Positions 1 through 9,590 of a DNA stretch of 64,000 bases are shown piece by piece. The stretch lies in contig OW818688.1 in NCBI GenBank assembly GCA_942493265.1, positions 310,001 through 374,000 on the forward strand, read 5' to 3'. The translations under genes were made by a program, and so were the position numbers. The notes under the pieces are model-generated. The model did no database searches and had not been told where the DNA came from. It worked only from the letters and a program-made list of their open reading frames with translations. The DNA is from UBA12481 sp942493265. Lineage in GTDB: Bacteria; Bacteroidota; Bacteroidia; Bacteroidales; UBA12481. How positions within the stretch are numbered: the stretch's first letter is position 1; the number at the start of each line of letters is the position of its first letter.

Positions 1-872
1 CTGATCAGGAAAAAAGGTATAAAAAGTGCATTTCCGATAAACTGAATCCGGTTCATCAGCATGGAAGACTGCGGAACCAGCTTGTTTAAGGCCAATCCGG
101 CGATAAAGGCTCCGATGATCGGCTCGAGTCCGGCCAGCTGTGCAGAAAATGCAGCCAGAAAAACAATGGCAAGAACAAATACATAATGGGATGATTTTTC
201 TCCTTCAAGCCGGATAAAAAACCATTTGGCAACCCGTGGAACCACCACAAACATAAGAACCAGCAGCAGAAACATCCCAACAATGATCCTGATCCAGAAA
301 CCAGCCGGAAGATTCCCCGCATGGGTTCCGGTAATAATTGCAAGCAGCAGCAGAACAGCAGTATCTGTAATAATTGTTCCGCCTACTGTTACGGCCACAG
401 CTTTATTCCGTGAGATTCCGAATTTGGTAACTATGGGATAAGCCACCATAGTTTGAGTAGAGAAAATACTCGATGTTAGTAAGCTTGGAATAAAATCGTA
501 TCCCAGAATATAATAGCAAGCTGGAAAACCAAGAACCATCGGCAGGGCAAAAGTGAGAAAACCGAAACCCATACTATGGTAACGATTTCGTTTAAACTCA
601 TTAATTTCCAGTTCCAAACCGGCAATGAACATGATATAGAGCAATCCGATAGTGGAAAACAGGTCGATCGCCGAGTTTTTTGCGAGCCAGTTTAATCCAT
701 GCGGGCCAACAATTACCCCGGCGATGATTAGGCCGATGATACCGGGAATCTTGAAGCGGCGAAAGATAATCGGGGCTAACAATATGATTAACAGTATCAA
801 TGCAAATATCAGCACCGGATTTTGCAGTGGGAGTTGAAACTGGGTATGTAATTGATCCCGGAAGGTTTCCAT
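1..872 (-). CDS. CPA2-family cation:proton antiporter, partial (C-terminus off left edge)
   Basis: Reading the minus strand from an ATG at 872 gives an uninterrupted frame to base 1, about 290 residues. The product is very hydrophobic with repeated membrane segments. It has features of the Na_H_Exchanger fold (PF00999, CPA2/KefB-like): an N-terminal helix followed by a PGIIGLIIAGVIVGPHGL-type segment, the FIAGLELE motif, and later the GLEPIIGAFIAGLALN segment. Such proteins exchange Na+ or K+ for H+ across the inner membrane. The C-terminal part, where a TrkA-N or universal-stress domain could lie, is outside the window, so the subtype cannot be given. It is divergent from the GH106-like gene, 63 bp away. 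Family call is firm, substrate is not known. Confidence 0.88.
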   Translation of the reverse strand, partial: METFRDQLHTQFQLPLQNPVLIFALILLIILLAPIIFRRFKIPGIIGLIIAGVIVGPHGLNWLAKNSAIDLFSTIGLLYIMFIAGLELEINEFKRNRYHSMGFGFLTFALPMVLGFPACYYILGYDFIPSLLTSSIFSTQTMVAYPIVTKFGISRNKAVAVTVGGTIITDTAVLLLLAIITGTHAGNLPAGFWIRIIVGMFLLLVLMFVVVPRVAKWFFIRLEGEKSSHYVFVLAIVFLAAFSAQLAGLEPIIGAFIAGLALNKLVPQSSMLMNRIQFIGNALFIPFFLI

Positions 873-875
873 ATT

Positions 876-903
876 GATGCAAAGCTATCCAAAAATACTT
901 TTG
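876..903 (+). promoter_or_regulatory. Candidate Bacteroidota-type promoter for the GH106-like gene
   Basis: TACTTTTG at 896-903 matches the Bacteroidota -7 box TAnnTTTG exactly and lies 32 bp before the start codon at 936. An ATTG about 19 bp upstream could serve as a poor -33 element. The assignment rests on consensus match and position only. Confidence 0.4.
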
Positions 904-935
904 TGTAGATTAGCATAACGAAAATCAATTGTGCC

Positions 936-2834
936 ATGAAACTCTGTCTGTCGTTTGCTTTGTGTCTGATTTTAATGGCTTCCTGCAATCAGGCCCCAAC
1001 GGGAATGTATGCCTCTTCGAAACCGATGACCCGGTGGTGGTGGTTTGCTTCCGAAATAAAAAAGGAAGATGTGGCCTCTCAGCTCAACTGGCTGAAAGCG
1101 AATGGATTTGGCGGGGTTGAAGTGGCGTGGATATATCCCCTTAACCGGATGAAGAAAGACACTGTGAACTTAACGCCAAGAACGGCCTGGCTGAGTGATG
1201 AATGGATCGAAACAGTTAAATACTGCAAAACATACGGCGACTCGCTGGGTTTGTCGGTCGACTTTACATTCGGCTCCCTGTGGCCTTTCGGGGATTTGCA
1301 GGTTAAGCCGGAACTCAGCACCCAATCCTTCGGAAATCCCGAATTCAGGCAATGGATTTCCGGCTCCTGGGATTACCCGGAAAAGGGGTTGGTGCTGGAT
1401 CATCTGAATAAGGCGGCATTTGAAGATTATGCCGGCCGGATGGGCAAGGCGCTGGAACCTGCGATGAGAACCGGTCGCCCTTCGGCGATCTTTGTAGATT
1501 CGTGGGAAGTGGATACCAGAAATCTCTGGACCATTGGATTCGACTCGATATTTTATGCAAGGTTCGGTTATAAAATCGCACCCTACATGGAAAATGACAT
1601 CCTCACACCCAATTTCAAAGGACAGCGGTATGATTACATGAAACTGATATCCAGTCTGGTAATTGACAACTTTTATATACCATTTTCCGATGAGGCTCAC
1701 CGTTTGGGCGGATATAGCCGGGGCCAGTGTTCCGGTTCACCAACCGACCTGATCAGTGCCTATGGTGCCCTGGACATCCCGGAATCCGAAGCCATGCTAT
1801 ATGAGCCATCGTATTCCAGAATTGTTTCATCAGCGGCGACTCTGGCTCAGCGCGACCTGGTGACGGCCGAAACCTTTACCTGTTTATACGGATGGCCAAG
1901 GGAACACATGCGAGAGGAAAAGGTCACCGACCTAAAAATCGTGGCCGATGCCTTGTTCGCTCATGGGGTAAATCAGATAATCTGGCACGGAACTCCTTAC
2001 AATACAATCGGTTCCGATACCGTTTCATTCTATGCAACCGTGCATGTTGGAAAAGCAGGCGCCCTTTCGCAACATCTCCCGGCATTCAATAAATACCTCA
2101 CCACCGTTTCAGAATATATGCGGAAGGGGGATGTTTATTCAGATGTGGCCATCTATCTCCCTTTGGAAGATTCCTGGATTGCCGGGGAGATGCCCAAGGA
2201 AAAGCAGCTCCCGTGGGCCTGGGGTGAATATGAATTCAGGTATCAGGTTGTGCCCGAAGAAATCCGTGGGTATCAGCCTTTATGGGTTAACGGACAATTC
2301 CTGCAACGTGCGTTATTGACGCGTAACAATGAATCAATACAGGTGGGTGATTGCAATTTTAAAAGTTTATATGTTGATGCGAAGTACCTTGATTTTGAGG
2401 TATTAAAAACGATGGTGCAACTGGCTGAAGGAGGATTGCCATTATGCCTGAAACAGAAACCGGAAGAACCCGGATATTTTCAGCACGTTGAATTTGAAGC
2501 GCTTGCCAGTCGGCTGGTGGAACTCAGCAACTCCGATTGGTTAAAGACAGCAACCGCCCCTGCATTGGTTGAAGGGGAGGATCTGCCCTACTTCTGGTGC
2601 CGCCAGGAAAATAAGACCTGGTACCTGTTTTTTGCCCACCCGGTGGCAAAGGAATTCAGGTATCCGGTAAAATATGGTCAGGCTGATACTGCTGAAACCC
2701 TTACCAGAAGGATAAAAATCAATCTGGAAGGGAAAAGCACACCGGTGAATCTGGCCTTTAAACCTTATGAAAGCCTGTTACTGGAGATACACTCAAATGG
2801 AAGGTACAAGCTTATCAGCCTGCCATCCCTATAA
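936..2834 (+). CDS. GH106-like glycoside hydrolase lipoprotein
   Basis: 632 residues. The N-terminus is a lipoprotein signal ending in LMASC with Cys17 as the probable lipidation site. After about residue 30 comes a PMTRWWWFASEI segment followed by a KKEDVASQLNWLKANGFGGVEV stretch; an RWWW motif and FGGVE motif of this layout mark GH106-type alpha-L-rhamnosidase TIM barrels. Further along are WPFGD, an FVDSWE segment that could hold an acidic catalytic residue, and an IIWHGTPYN segment. At 632 residues it is much shorter than classical GH106 enzymes, so the usual C-terminal beta domains seem reduced or absent. I infer a periplasmic or surface glycosidase, rhamnosidase-like. Substrate is not proven, and the protein may be a distant member. 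Confidence 0.6.
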   Translation: MKLCLSFALCLILMASCNQAPTGMYASSKPMTRWWWFASEIKKEDVASQLNWLKANGFGGVEVAWIYPLNRMKKDTVNLTPRTAWLSDEWIETVKYCKTYGDSLGLSVDFTFGSLWPFGDLQVKPELSTQSFGNPEFRQWISGSWDYPEKGLVLDHLNKAAFEDYAGRMGKALEPAMRTGRPSAIFVDSWEVDTRNLWTIGFDSIFYARFGYKIAPYMENDILTPNFKGQRYDYMKLISSLVIDNFYIPFSDEAHRLGGYSRGQCSGSPTDLISAYGALDIPESEAMLYEPSYSRIVSSAATLAQRDLVTAETFTCLYGWPREHMREEKVTDLKIVADALFAHGVNQIIWHGTPYNTIGSDTVSFYATVHVGKAGALSQHLPAFNKYLTTVSEYMRKGDVYSDVAIYLPLEDSWIAGEMPKEKQLPWAWGEYEFRYQVVPEEIRGYQPLWVNGQFLQRALLTRNNESIQVGDCNFKSLYVDAKYLDFEVLKTMVQLAEGGLPLCLKQKPEEPGYFQHVEFEALASRLVELSNSDWLKTATAPALVEGEDLPYFWCRQENKTWYLFFAHPVAKEFRYPVKYGQADTAETLTRRIKINLEGKSTPVNLAFKPYESLLLEIHSNGRYKLISLPSL

Positions 2835-2843
2835 AACAGGATT

Positions 2844-3545
2844 CTATTTTCTCATCACGCCGCCGCCACCGATCATCAGCTGGATAAAAAATCCATTGCT
2901 GCTGAAATCCGGTCCTCCGGCAACCTCTCCGTTGTCGTAGGTCCAGGTTCCACTCTTATAGTTCATCTGGTAGCCGGCTTCCAGTCCGACCATAAGGCCG
3001 GCGGATCCCTTTTCTGATTTACTGCCTTGCAGGGCATACATTCCGGCCACTGAGAATTTGAGCATCTTCGATTTATAGTGAAGGGTTGTTGCCTGAAAGG
3101 GTTCACCGGTAATGTTTCCGAAAGTTGAATTCTGATCTTTCTGATGGATATAAAGGGTGAGATCATTGTCGCCAATGGAGACCATCGGATAAAGCAGAAT
3201 GCCTTTTTTATTCAGAACCACATATCCCAGGGAAAAAAATCCGAATTCTCCCGAGAGGTCAATCACCTGATTACCCTGGGTAAATGAACCGCCGTGAAGG
3301 GTTCCGCCTTCACCGCCCAGCACGATATTTGAAAAAACACCAAATCCGGCACCTGCCGTAACAAACGGCTTATTGGTGATCACAGGATAACCTGCAGGCA
3401 GGGATTCATTCAATTTACTGAACTGAATGGTATGAATTCCCGGAGTAAAAAAACCAAGGCCACCAGAGGCCTGTCCGTACGATGGGATGAACGGAATCAG
3501 AGCCAGAAAACTGAAGATAGATAGGAAAAGTACTTTTGCTTTCAT
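2844..3545 (-). CDS. Secreted or outer-membrane protein of unknown function
   Basis: 233 residues with a clear Sec signal peptide (positively charged start, FLSIFSFLALIPFIPS core, cleavage near SYGQA). The mature part is rich in Gly, aromatic and alternating hydrophobic residues (GAGFGVFSNIVLGGEGG, FGFFSLGYVVL, KMLKFSVAGMYAL), which suggests an outer-membrane beta-barrel or beta-sandwich. No domain was recognised. It is convergent with the GH106-like gene 9 bp away and divergent from the fucosidase. No functional link to either can be shown. Confidence 0.7.
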   Translation of the reverse strand: MKAKVLFLSIFSFLALIPFIPSYGQASGGLGFFTPGIHTIQFSKLNESLPAGYPVITNKPFVTAGAGFGVFSNIVLGGEGGTLHGGSFTQGNQVIDLSGEFGFFSLGYVVLNKKGILLYPMVSIGDNDLTLYIHQKDQNSTFGNITGEPFQATTLHYKSKMLKFSVAGMYALQGSKSEKGSAGLMVGLEAGYQMNYKSGTWTYDNGEVAGGPDFSSNGFFIQLMIGGGGVMRK

Positions 3546-3630
3546 AAGGTTTTAACTAATATTGAGCGAATTTAGTGCTAAAAACTATTTCAAAAGGATG
3601 ATAACCAGAAAAAAGCAGATAAGTTAAGTC

Positions 3631-4959
3631 ATGAAAAAAAATATACTGATCACCCTCGCAATTTGCTTCGCATTAGTCCGGGTGCAGGCCCAGCAAAAAA
3701 TCGATCCCGCTTCCATTCGTGAAAAGATGCAGTGGTTTGCTGATGCAAAACTCGGAATATTCATTCATACAGGCATTTATGCAGTAGACGGTATTGATGA
3801 ATCCTGGAGTTTTCATAACAAAAAGATCAGTCATCCCGACTATATGAAACAGCTGAAAGGATTTACCCTGAAAAACTATGATCCGGCATTCTGGGCTGAA
3901 CTGATTAAGCAAAGTGGAGCCAGGTACGCCGTTATCACTACAAAACATCATGATGGCGTGGCGATGTATGATACGAAAATGAACAATCTGAGCATTGTGA
4001 AATCGACTCCGGCAAAACAGGATATGATAAAGCCTTTTTTCGAAGAATTGCGGAAGCGCGATATAAAATGCGGAGCCTATTATTCGCTGATCGACTGGAC
4101 ACACCCTGACTATCCGGGGTTCCTTAAAGACAGCTCAAAATATCAGGTCGAGAAGAATTGGGATAAATGGAATACATTCCGGCAGTTTTTTCAGGGACAG
4201 ATAAGGGAAATCAGCACTCAGTTTAATCCGGATTTATGGTGGTTCGACGGAGATTGGGAACACAGTGCCGAGCAGTGGGAATCCGAAAAAATCCGCTCCA
4301 TCATACTGGCAAAAAATCCTAAAGCCATCATTAACGGCCGGTTGCAGGGATATGGTGATTATGAAACCCCGGAGCAGAACTTTCCGGTATCCCGTCCGAA
4401 GTTCAATTGGTGGGAACTATGCATGACCACCAATGACAACTGGGGTTTCCACCACGACAACAATTGGAAAACTCCTTATGAAATCATCACCATCTTTGTT
4501 GATGCGGTAGCAAACGGTGGCAATCTTCTGCTGGATATCGGTCCGAAAGAAGATGGCACCATCCCGGAAGAGCAAATCAGCCTGTTGCGGGAACTGGGAT
4601 CATGGAACAAAAAGCATTCTGAAGCCATTTTCAATACTATCGGAGGAATCCCGCAGGGGCACTTTTACGGTCCGACCACCCTGTCGAAAGACTCCACCTC
4701 GCTGTATCTTTTCCTGCATGGAAGGGTTAGCGGAACGGTGATGCTTAAAGGTCTTGATAACAAGATCCAGGAAATCTCCGTTGTGGGTAACGGACAGAAG
4801 CTCACCCATAAAGTGGTTGGGAAGATCTCATGGAGTCATGTTCCGGGGCTTGTGTATATTGACGTGCCGGAGAACTCCACCGATAAATATGTGACTGTGC
4901 TGAAGCTGAAACTGGACAAACCCGTAAAACTATACCGGGGTCAGGGTGGGTTTAATTAA
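3631..4959 (+). CDS. Alpha-L-fucosidase, GH29
   Basis: 442 residues, with a signal peptide ending at VQAQ (about residue 21), so exported. The GH29 catalytic domain fills the protein: WFADAKLGIFIHTGIYAV near the start, YAVITTKHHDGVAMYD, then DLWWFDGDWE, where Asp206 is the expected catalytic nucleophile of this retaining family. Also seen are the NPKAIINGRL and WELCMTTNDNWGFH segments typical of bacterial fucosidases, and GNLLLDIGPKEDGTIP. The acid/base residue is poorly conserved in GH29 and is not assigned. It releases alpha-linked L-fucose from glycans. It is monocistronic on the plus strand with no regulator beside it. Confidence 0.93.
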   Translation: MKKNILITLAICFALVRVQAQQKIDPASIREKMQWFADAKLGIFIHTGIYAVDGIDESWSFHNKKISHPDYMKQLKGFTLKNYDPAFWAELIKQSGARYAVITTKHHDGVAMYDTKMNNLSIVKSTPAKQDMIKPFFEELRKRDIKCGAYYSLIDWTHPDYPGFLKDSSKYQVEKNWDKWNTFRQFFQGQIREISTQFNPDLWWFDGDWEHSAEQWESEKIRSIILAKNPKAIINGRLQGYGDYETPEQNFPVSRPKFNWWELCMTTNDNWGFHHDNNWKTPYEIITIFVDAVANGGNLLLDIGPKEDGTIPEEQISLLRELGSWNKKHSEAIFNTIGGIPQGHFYGPTTLSKDSTSLYLFLHGRVSGTVMLKGLDNKIQEISVVGNGQKLTHKVVGKISWSHVPGLVYIDVPENSTDKYVTVLKLKLDKPVKLYRGQGGFN

Positions 4960-4982
4960 TTGAAAACCAGCAAGTTTCCCGC

Positions 4983-5390
4983 TCACCGGTTCAGTTTACT
5001 TTTAATAAAACCGAGTTTCCCGGCGCGTTCAACGGAATAGGTTTTATCGCGCACATCAATGATTTGGAGCAGGTCACGTGCCCTGGAAAGTGAAACCTGT
5101 GGAACGATTCCCGGATCGTCGGAAATCTCTATCAGGAGATCGGCGAGCAGTTCAATATTCTCCGAATTCAGTTCACGGTGATTGGAAAGGAATGCATCCA
5201 GGTTTTGCAAATCCATATCCATCAGCATTTTCAGTGTAAATCCGGCTTCCGTTTCGAACTCCAGATCGGCCATTGAAAGATTGAAATCATATTGCTGCGA
5301 CCGTTTATTTCGCACAAGTTTTCCGATCAATCCCATAACCATCTGCCCGAATTTCTGAATTTCATCAACGATAAAATCTCTTCGTTCCAT
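4983..5390 (-). CDS. Small cytosolic protein of unknown function
   Basis: 135 residues, no signal peptide or membrane segment. The sequence is mostly helical in appearance and acidic in the middle (RDFIVDEIQKFGQMVMGLIGKL, then LNSENIELLADLLIEISDD, then a basic tail). The repeated helical hydrophobic pattern recalls TPR-like or helical-bundle adaptors, but I recognise no family. It is convergent with the fucosidase, 23 bp away, and its start faces the REP array region. Confidence 0.65.
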   Translation of the reverse strand: MERRDFIVDEIQKFGQMVMGLIGKLVRNKRSQQYDFNLSMADLEFETEAGFTLKMLMDMDLQNLDAFLSNHRELNSENIELLADLLIEISDDPGIVPQVSLSRARDLLQIIDVRDKTYSVERAGKLGFIKSKLNR

Positions 5391-5520
5391 TATTCAATTT
5401 TTTAGCACCTGAAATTGATATCTGTAAAATGTAAAGTTAGCAGTTAGGGCGGAAGGGAAATATTTTTGGGAGGGTTTTTCCATTCACTAACATAACCAGC
5501 GTAGATATAAGTACTAAAAC

Positions 5521-6066
5521 AAACCCCGTAGGGGTGAAATGATTATAGAATTATGCCATCCCTCCGGGATTAAGGAAATGGGTGGCGGAGTGGTGACGAT
5601 ATAATCATGACATCCCTCCGGGATTGGGAAGGTGGTCATGCGTGGTTGTGACCATATAATCATGACATCCCTCCGGGATTGGGAAGGTGGTCATGCGTGG
5701 TTGTGACCATATAATCATGGCATCCCTCCGGGATTGGGAAGGTGGTCATGCGTGGTAGTGACCATATAATCATGGCATCCCTCCGGGATTGGGAAGGTGG
5801 TCAGGTGAGGCGATGACTAAATAATCATGACATCCCTCCGGGATTAAATAAATTGTTGATAATGTATGGATTAACCACTAATTGAACCCCGTAGGGGTGA
5901 CAGGATTATAGAATGGCAGTATTATCAACCACCATTTCAACCCCGTAGGGGTGAAATGATTATAGAAAGGCAGCATTAACCATAAACCAAAACCCCATAG
6001 GGGTGGAATGATTATAGAAATGCATATTTAACCACAAACCAAAACCCCGTAGGGGTGACATTATTT
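5521..6066. repeat. REP array, left flank of the RAYT gene
   Basis: Palindromic units spaced 52-55 bp. Forward units carry ACCCCGTAGGGGTGA followed by ATGATTATAGAA; the CCCC begins at 5524, 5887, 5941, 5993 and 6045. Reverse-oriented units carry ATAATCATGACATCCC then TCCGGGATT; the CATCCC begins at 5557, 5611, 5666, 5721, 5776 and 5831. The two unit types are inverted versions of one another apart from the bases of the palindrome. Reverse units form a regular 55-bp tandem block with GGGAAGGTGGTCATGCG linkers. Mixed orientations are what is expected of BIME-like REP clusters. No gene lies in 5391-6066. Confidence 0.9.
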
Positions 6067-6531
6067 ATGGCAAACACATATTCACAAATTTACATTCATG
6101 TTGTTTTTGCTGTTCAGGGAAGAGCATCCCTGTTACATGATCCATGGCGTAATGAAATTTTCAAATACATGTCCGGCATTATCATCAAAAAACAGCAAAA
6201 ACCAATTATAGTAAACGGGGTCGCCGATCACGTACATCTTTTCATTGGAATGAAACCTTCTATTGCTTTATCAGATCTTGTGAGAGAGATAAAGAATAAT
6301 ACCTCAAATTTCATAAATGAAAAAAAAGTCATACGGGGCAAGTTTGAATGGCAGCCAGGTTTTGGGGCATTTTCATATGCTCATTCACAATTGGATAGTG
6401 TTTATCATTACATTTTAAACCAGGAAAATCATCACCAGCGGAAGTCATTTAAAGAAGAATACCTTGAGCTTCTTCGAAAATTTGATGTCGGGTATGAACC
6501 ACAATATCTTTTCGATTGGCAAGAATTATGA
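6067..6531 (+). CDS. REP-associated tyrosine transposase (IS200/Y1 family)
   Basis: 154 residues from the ATG at 6067. A GTG four codons upstream is also in frame but lies inside the REP palindrome, so the ATG (MANTYSQIYIHVVFAV) is preferred; that opening is usual for the family. The HUH metal site is visible as DHVHLFIG at about residue 59. The candidate catalytic tyrosine is in the SVYHYILNQENHH segment near residue 118, where helix Y1-QxxHH is expected. The C-terminus ends in YLFDWQEL. Y1 transposases cut and rejoin single-stranded DNA at hairpins, here presumably the flanking REPs. The TGA stop overlaps the first bases of the downstream REP. The protein appears full length and intact. Confidence 0.93.
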   Translation: MANTYSQIYIHVVFAVQGRASLLHDPWRNEIFKYMSGIIIKKQQKPIIVNGVADHVHLFIGMKPSIALSDLVREIKNNTSNFINEKKVIRGKFEWQPGFGAFSYAHSQLDSVYHYILNQENHHQRKSFKEEYLELLRKFDVGYEPQYLFDWQEL

Positions 6532-6722
6532 CATCCCTCCGGGATTGGGAAGGTGGTCATGCGATGCGGTGACGATATAATCATGCCATCCCTCCGGGAT
6601 TAAGAAAATGGGTGATAACCTATGAATTAACCACTAATTGAACCCCGTAGGGGTGAAATGATTATAGAAAGGCAGCATTATCCACAAACCAAAACCCCGT
6701 AGGGGTGAAATGATTATAAAAA
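6529..6722. repeat. REP array, right flank of the RAYT gene
   Basis: Two reverse units (CATCCC at 6532 and 6587, spacing 55) are followed by two forward units (CCCC at 6643 and 6695, spacing 52). The order reverse then forward mirrors the left flank. From 6723 to 6923 there is no gene and no repeat: this is the untranslated leader of the GH38 gene, in which I see nothing specific. Confidence 0.88.
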
Positions 6723-6923
6723 GGCAGAATTATCCGCCAGCCCAAACACTTTGCAGAGCGCATGCCTCCGCAATCTTAAAGACCAATATCATTCCCCACA
6801 TGGTAATTTTCAGAATGGCATCCCATGCTTCATGTAAATTCGTAAATTGTGAAACTCTGCGGCCCGCGGCGGTTCTCCAGGGAGGCAGAAAGAGAAATTC
6901 ATTCATACTTAAAACCTGTGAAA

Positions 6924-9590
6924 ATGAGACCAAGATCCATCATGATGGCAATCATTGCAGTAATCTTCAGTGTTGCTGTATCCGCCCAGAATGCCAATTC
7001 ATCCTACTTTTCAAAGGGCACCATTCACATCATTCCGTCGAGCCATCAGGATATAGCCTGGATGGACTCCCCCGTTAACTGCATGTATCAGCGTGACACC
7101 ATGATGATTGCCCCGGCCATCAGCCTGATGGAAAAAAATCCGGACTATGTATTCTCCGTTGAACAGGTATTGAACCTGGAGGAATTCCTCTCCCTCCATC
7201 CGGAAAAGAAACCACAGCTCGAGCAACTTACACGCGAAGGCAAGTTCGAGTGGGGCGGTACCTATATCCAGCCCTATGAAAACATGTATTCCGGTGAAGC
7301 ACTGATCCGGCAAACCTATTTTGGCCGAAAGTATCTTCACAAGATTTTCCCGGGATGTGATTCACGCATATACTGGAATCCGGATGTCCCCTCAAGATCT
7401 ATCCAGATGGCACAGATTCTGGAAAAATCGGGCATCAACTATATATCGATGAGCCGCATAAGTGAAGGGTTTTACAAATGGCAGAGTCCTGACGGGACCG
7501 ATATTCTGTGCTATTCGCCAGGCCATTATACCAACATGATCAACCTCCTTTTCAAGGACAACATGAGTTCGCTCCGCAGCATGGATGAAGTGTATAAACT
7601 TTTGAAAACCAAATTTGATGAGCTTGCGAAGTATTATAAGCTAAATAATATTCCTCCGCACATCTGCTTTATACTCTCGACCGATGCCATCAAGCCGGTG
7701 GATCTCAACGACTTCATCATCGACTGGAATAAGAATTATGCAAAAAAATTCAAGATGCCGCAGATGCAGTATTCAACGTTTGAAACTTTCATGGATGAGG
7801 TGGCCAAAGGCAAGCTTAAAATTGAGCCCACCATAGGTGAACGGCCGAATGTATGGTTTTACAAAACCGGTCCGAGCCATCATCAAACCCTGGAAGCTGG
7901 AAGGGATGCCTGGCGGTTTCTGACGGAAGCGGAAGAATTCTCTTCATTTAATTCCATCGTCACGCAATCGAATGATGCTGTTCAGCCCGAGCGCCTGCAT
8001 GCCGCCTGGAAAGAGGCGATTTACCCTGATCATGGTTGGGGCGGACAAAGAGGGGCGATTACCGACAGCACCTTTTTTGCCAAATTTCTGTTTGCAAAGA
8101 AGGAGGCTGGGGAAATCCGCCGGTCATCCATGGAATCCATCAGCCGGAATATCGGATATCAGGATAAAGGCTACCCGGTGGTGGTTTACAATACACTCTC
8201 CTGGAACCGGACCGATCTGGTAAAGGCTTCATTCAATGCATCGGGAAAATCCTATGTTTTTAACAAAACCGATCTGAATTACAAGCTCATCGATGATCAG
8301 GGAAATGAAATTCCCTTTCAGGTAATCAGCCATCAGCCAGGATATTCAGAGCCCTCGGAACGGTATAATTTCCTGTTCGTTGCCAAAGATGTTCCATCCA
8401 TGGGTTATAAAACCTACTATCTGGTTTTGAAGGACGGCAAGGACATCGACAATACCCTTGCAAAAGGGTTTCTGGAAACCCCGTTTTACAAAGTGGTCCT
8501 CGGCAAGGGAGGTATCCGCTCGATCCTCGATAAAGATCAGAATAAGGAACTGTTCAATACCGGCAAGTTCATGGGCGCTGAATTGTTTACCATGCACTCG
8601 GAAGGTTATGGGGCCGGTGAATTCACAGAGGTACAGCAACCTGATATGCAAGGCTTTGCCAAGCTGAGCGATACCGAAGCAAGTTGGAATTGCATCGAAT
8701 CGGGCAAGGTGAGATCGGTATGGGAAACGGCTTCTGCCTTTAGTCATTCCTCGGCCCGTGTGCGGGTGATCCTGTATAGGGAACTCAAGCGGATAGATGT
8801 TGAAACGGATTTGCTCGGCTGGGACGGAACGATTTACCGTGAATTCAGGCTGGCATTTCCGCTGAACATGAAAAACGGCAAGGTGGTGTATGAAGGCACG
8901 ATGAGTGCGGTGGAGGTCAACAAGGATGAGCCAAAAGGAGCAGCAGGATTCTCTTATGGCGGAGTTGATTACAGCCAGCCATACAACCTGGTCAGGCCGA
9001 GGGAGATACAAAACTGGTTTGCGGGATACGATGAATCGGGTGTGGTGATGATTTCGTCGGATGTGATGGGATTTGACTATATCGACCCCACGACAAATCC
9101 GGTGGATTACCCCTTGCTTCAGCCGGTACTGCTCGCCAGCAGGCGTAGCTGCCACTGGCTCGGCAACTGGTTCCTTGATCCGGGCGACCATTACTTCCAT
9201 TTTTCAATTACTTCCGGTCGCGGCGACTGGAAAAACACCTATCACGCGGGCACAGCTGCCAATCAGCCGCTGCTGGCGGTTTGCGGGGATGTGGTTAAAA
9301 AGTCGGAGGGATTGCCGGAAACACACTGTTTCCTGAAAACAGACCATAACAATATAATTGTCAGCACCTTGAAAAAGGCAGATGATGACAATAATTATAT
9401 AGTCAGGTTATATGAGATGGAAGGGAAGGACACGCAGGTAAGGGTAACATTTCCCTTTAAGATAGGCAAAGCCTGGAAGACTGATATGATTGAAGAGAAT
9501 CCGGTGGAGATTCCTGTGGTGAACAACACCCTGGTGCTCACCATCGGTCATAATGCCATTGAAACGTTTAAAATCTCGCTTAATCCTTGA
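6924..9590 (+). CDS. Alpha-mannosidase-type glycoside hydrolase, GH38
   Basis: 888 residues from the ATG at 6924. A GTG 25 codons upstream is in frame, but starting at 6924 puts the signal peptide (MMAIIAVIFSVAVSAQ) at the N-terminus, so that start is chosen. The GH38 N-terminal domain opens with GTIHIIPSSHQDIAWMDS, His41 and Asp43 being the expected Zn ligands. RIYWNPDVPSRS carries Asp154, the predicted catalytic nucleophile. PSHHQT and DHGWGG segments continue the family pattern, and the C-terminal half is beta-rich as in GH38. Predicted to remove alpha-mannosyl residues outside the cytoplasm. The family also holds enzymes of other linkage specificity, so exact substrate is open. Its last 11 bp overlap the convergent DUF486 gene. 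Confidence 0.88.
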   Translation: MRPRSIMMAIIAVIFSVAVSAQNANSSYFSKGTIHIIPSSHQDIAWMDSPVNCMYQRDTMMIAPAISLMEKNPDYVFSVEQVLNLEEFLSLHPEKKPQLEQLTREGKFEWGGTYIQPYENMYSGEALIRQTYFGRKYLHKIFPGCDSRIYWNPDVPSRSIQMAQILEKSGINYISMSRISEGFYKWQSPDGTDILCYSPGHYTNMINLLFKDNMSSLRSMDEVYKLLKTKFDELAKYYKLNNIPPHICFILSTDAIKPVDLNDFIIDWNKNYAKKFKMPQMQYSTFETFMDEVAKGKLKIEPTIGERPNVWFYKTGPSHHQTLEAGRDAWRFLTEAEEFSSFNSIVTQSNDAVQPERLHAAWKEAIYPDHGWGGQRGAITDSTFFAKFLFAKKEAGEIRRSSMESISRNIGYQDKGYPVVVYNTLSWNRTDLVKASFNASGKSYVFNKTDLNYKLIDDQGNEIPFQVISHQPGYSEPSERYNFLFVAKDVPSMGYKTYYLVLKDGKDIDNTLAKGFLETPFYKVVLGKGGIRSILDKDQNKELFNTGKFMGAELFTMHSEGYGAGEFTEVQQPDMQGFAKLSDTEASWNCIESGKVRSVWETASAFSHSSARVRVILYRELKRIDVETDLLGWDGTIYREFRLAFPLNMKNGKVVYEGTMSAVEVNKDEPKGAAGFSYGGVDYSQPYNLVRPREIQNWFAGYDESGVVMISSDVMGFDYIDPTTNPVDYPLLQPVLLASRRSCHWLGNWFLDPGDHYFHFSITSGRGDWKNTYHAGTAANQPLLAVCGDVVKKSEGLPETHCFLKTDHNNIIVSTLKKADDDNNYIVRLYEMEGKDTQVRVTFPFKIGKAWKTDMIEENPVEIPVVNNTLVLTIGHNAIETFKISLNP

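Larger units (their letters stand above)
5521..6722. mobile_element. RAYT plus REP composite element
   Basis: A tyrosine HUH transposase gene (6067-6531) sits inside REP palindromes on both sides. A forward unit ends 8 bp before its start codon, and a reverse unit begins at its stop codon, so the gene is bounded by inverted REPs. This is the expected structure of a REP-associated tyrosine transposase locus. A second array of the same palindrome family without a transposase lies at 53.0-53.4 kb, suggesting the repeats were dispersed in trans. Confidence 0.85.

Noticed and set aside
5521..6722. CRISPR-like look of regular 52-55 bp repeats
   Set aside because: Units are palindromes in both orientations, linkers are also repeated rather than unique, and a RAYT gene sits inside; no cas genes are present.
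8346..9200. 284-codon open frame on the minus strand inside GH38
   Set aside because: It lies wholly inside a well-supported GH38 gene, has an unnatural His/Arg/Cys-rich composition and no recognisable family.
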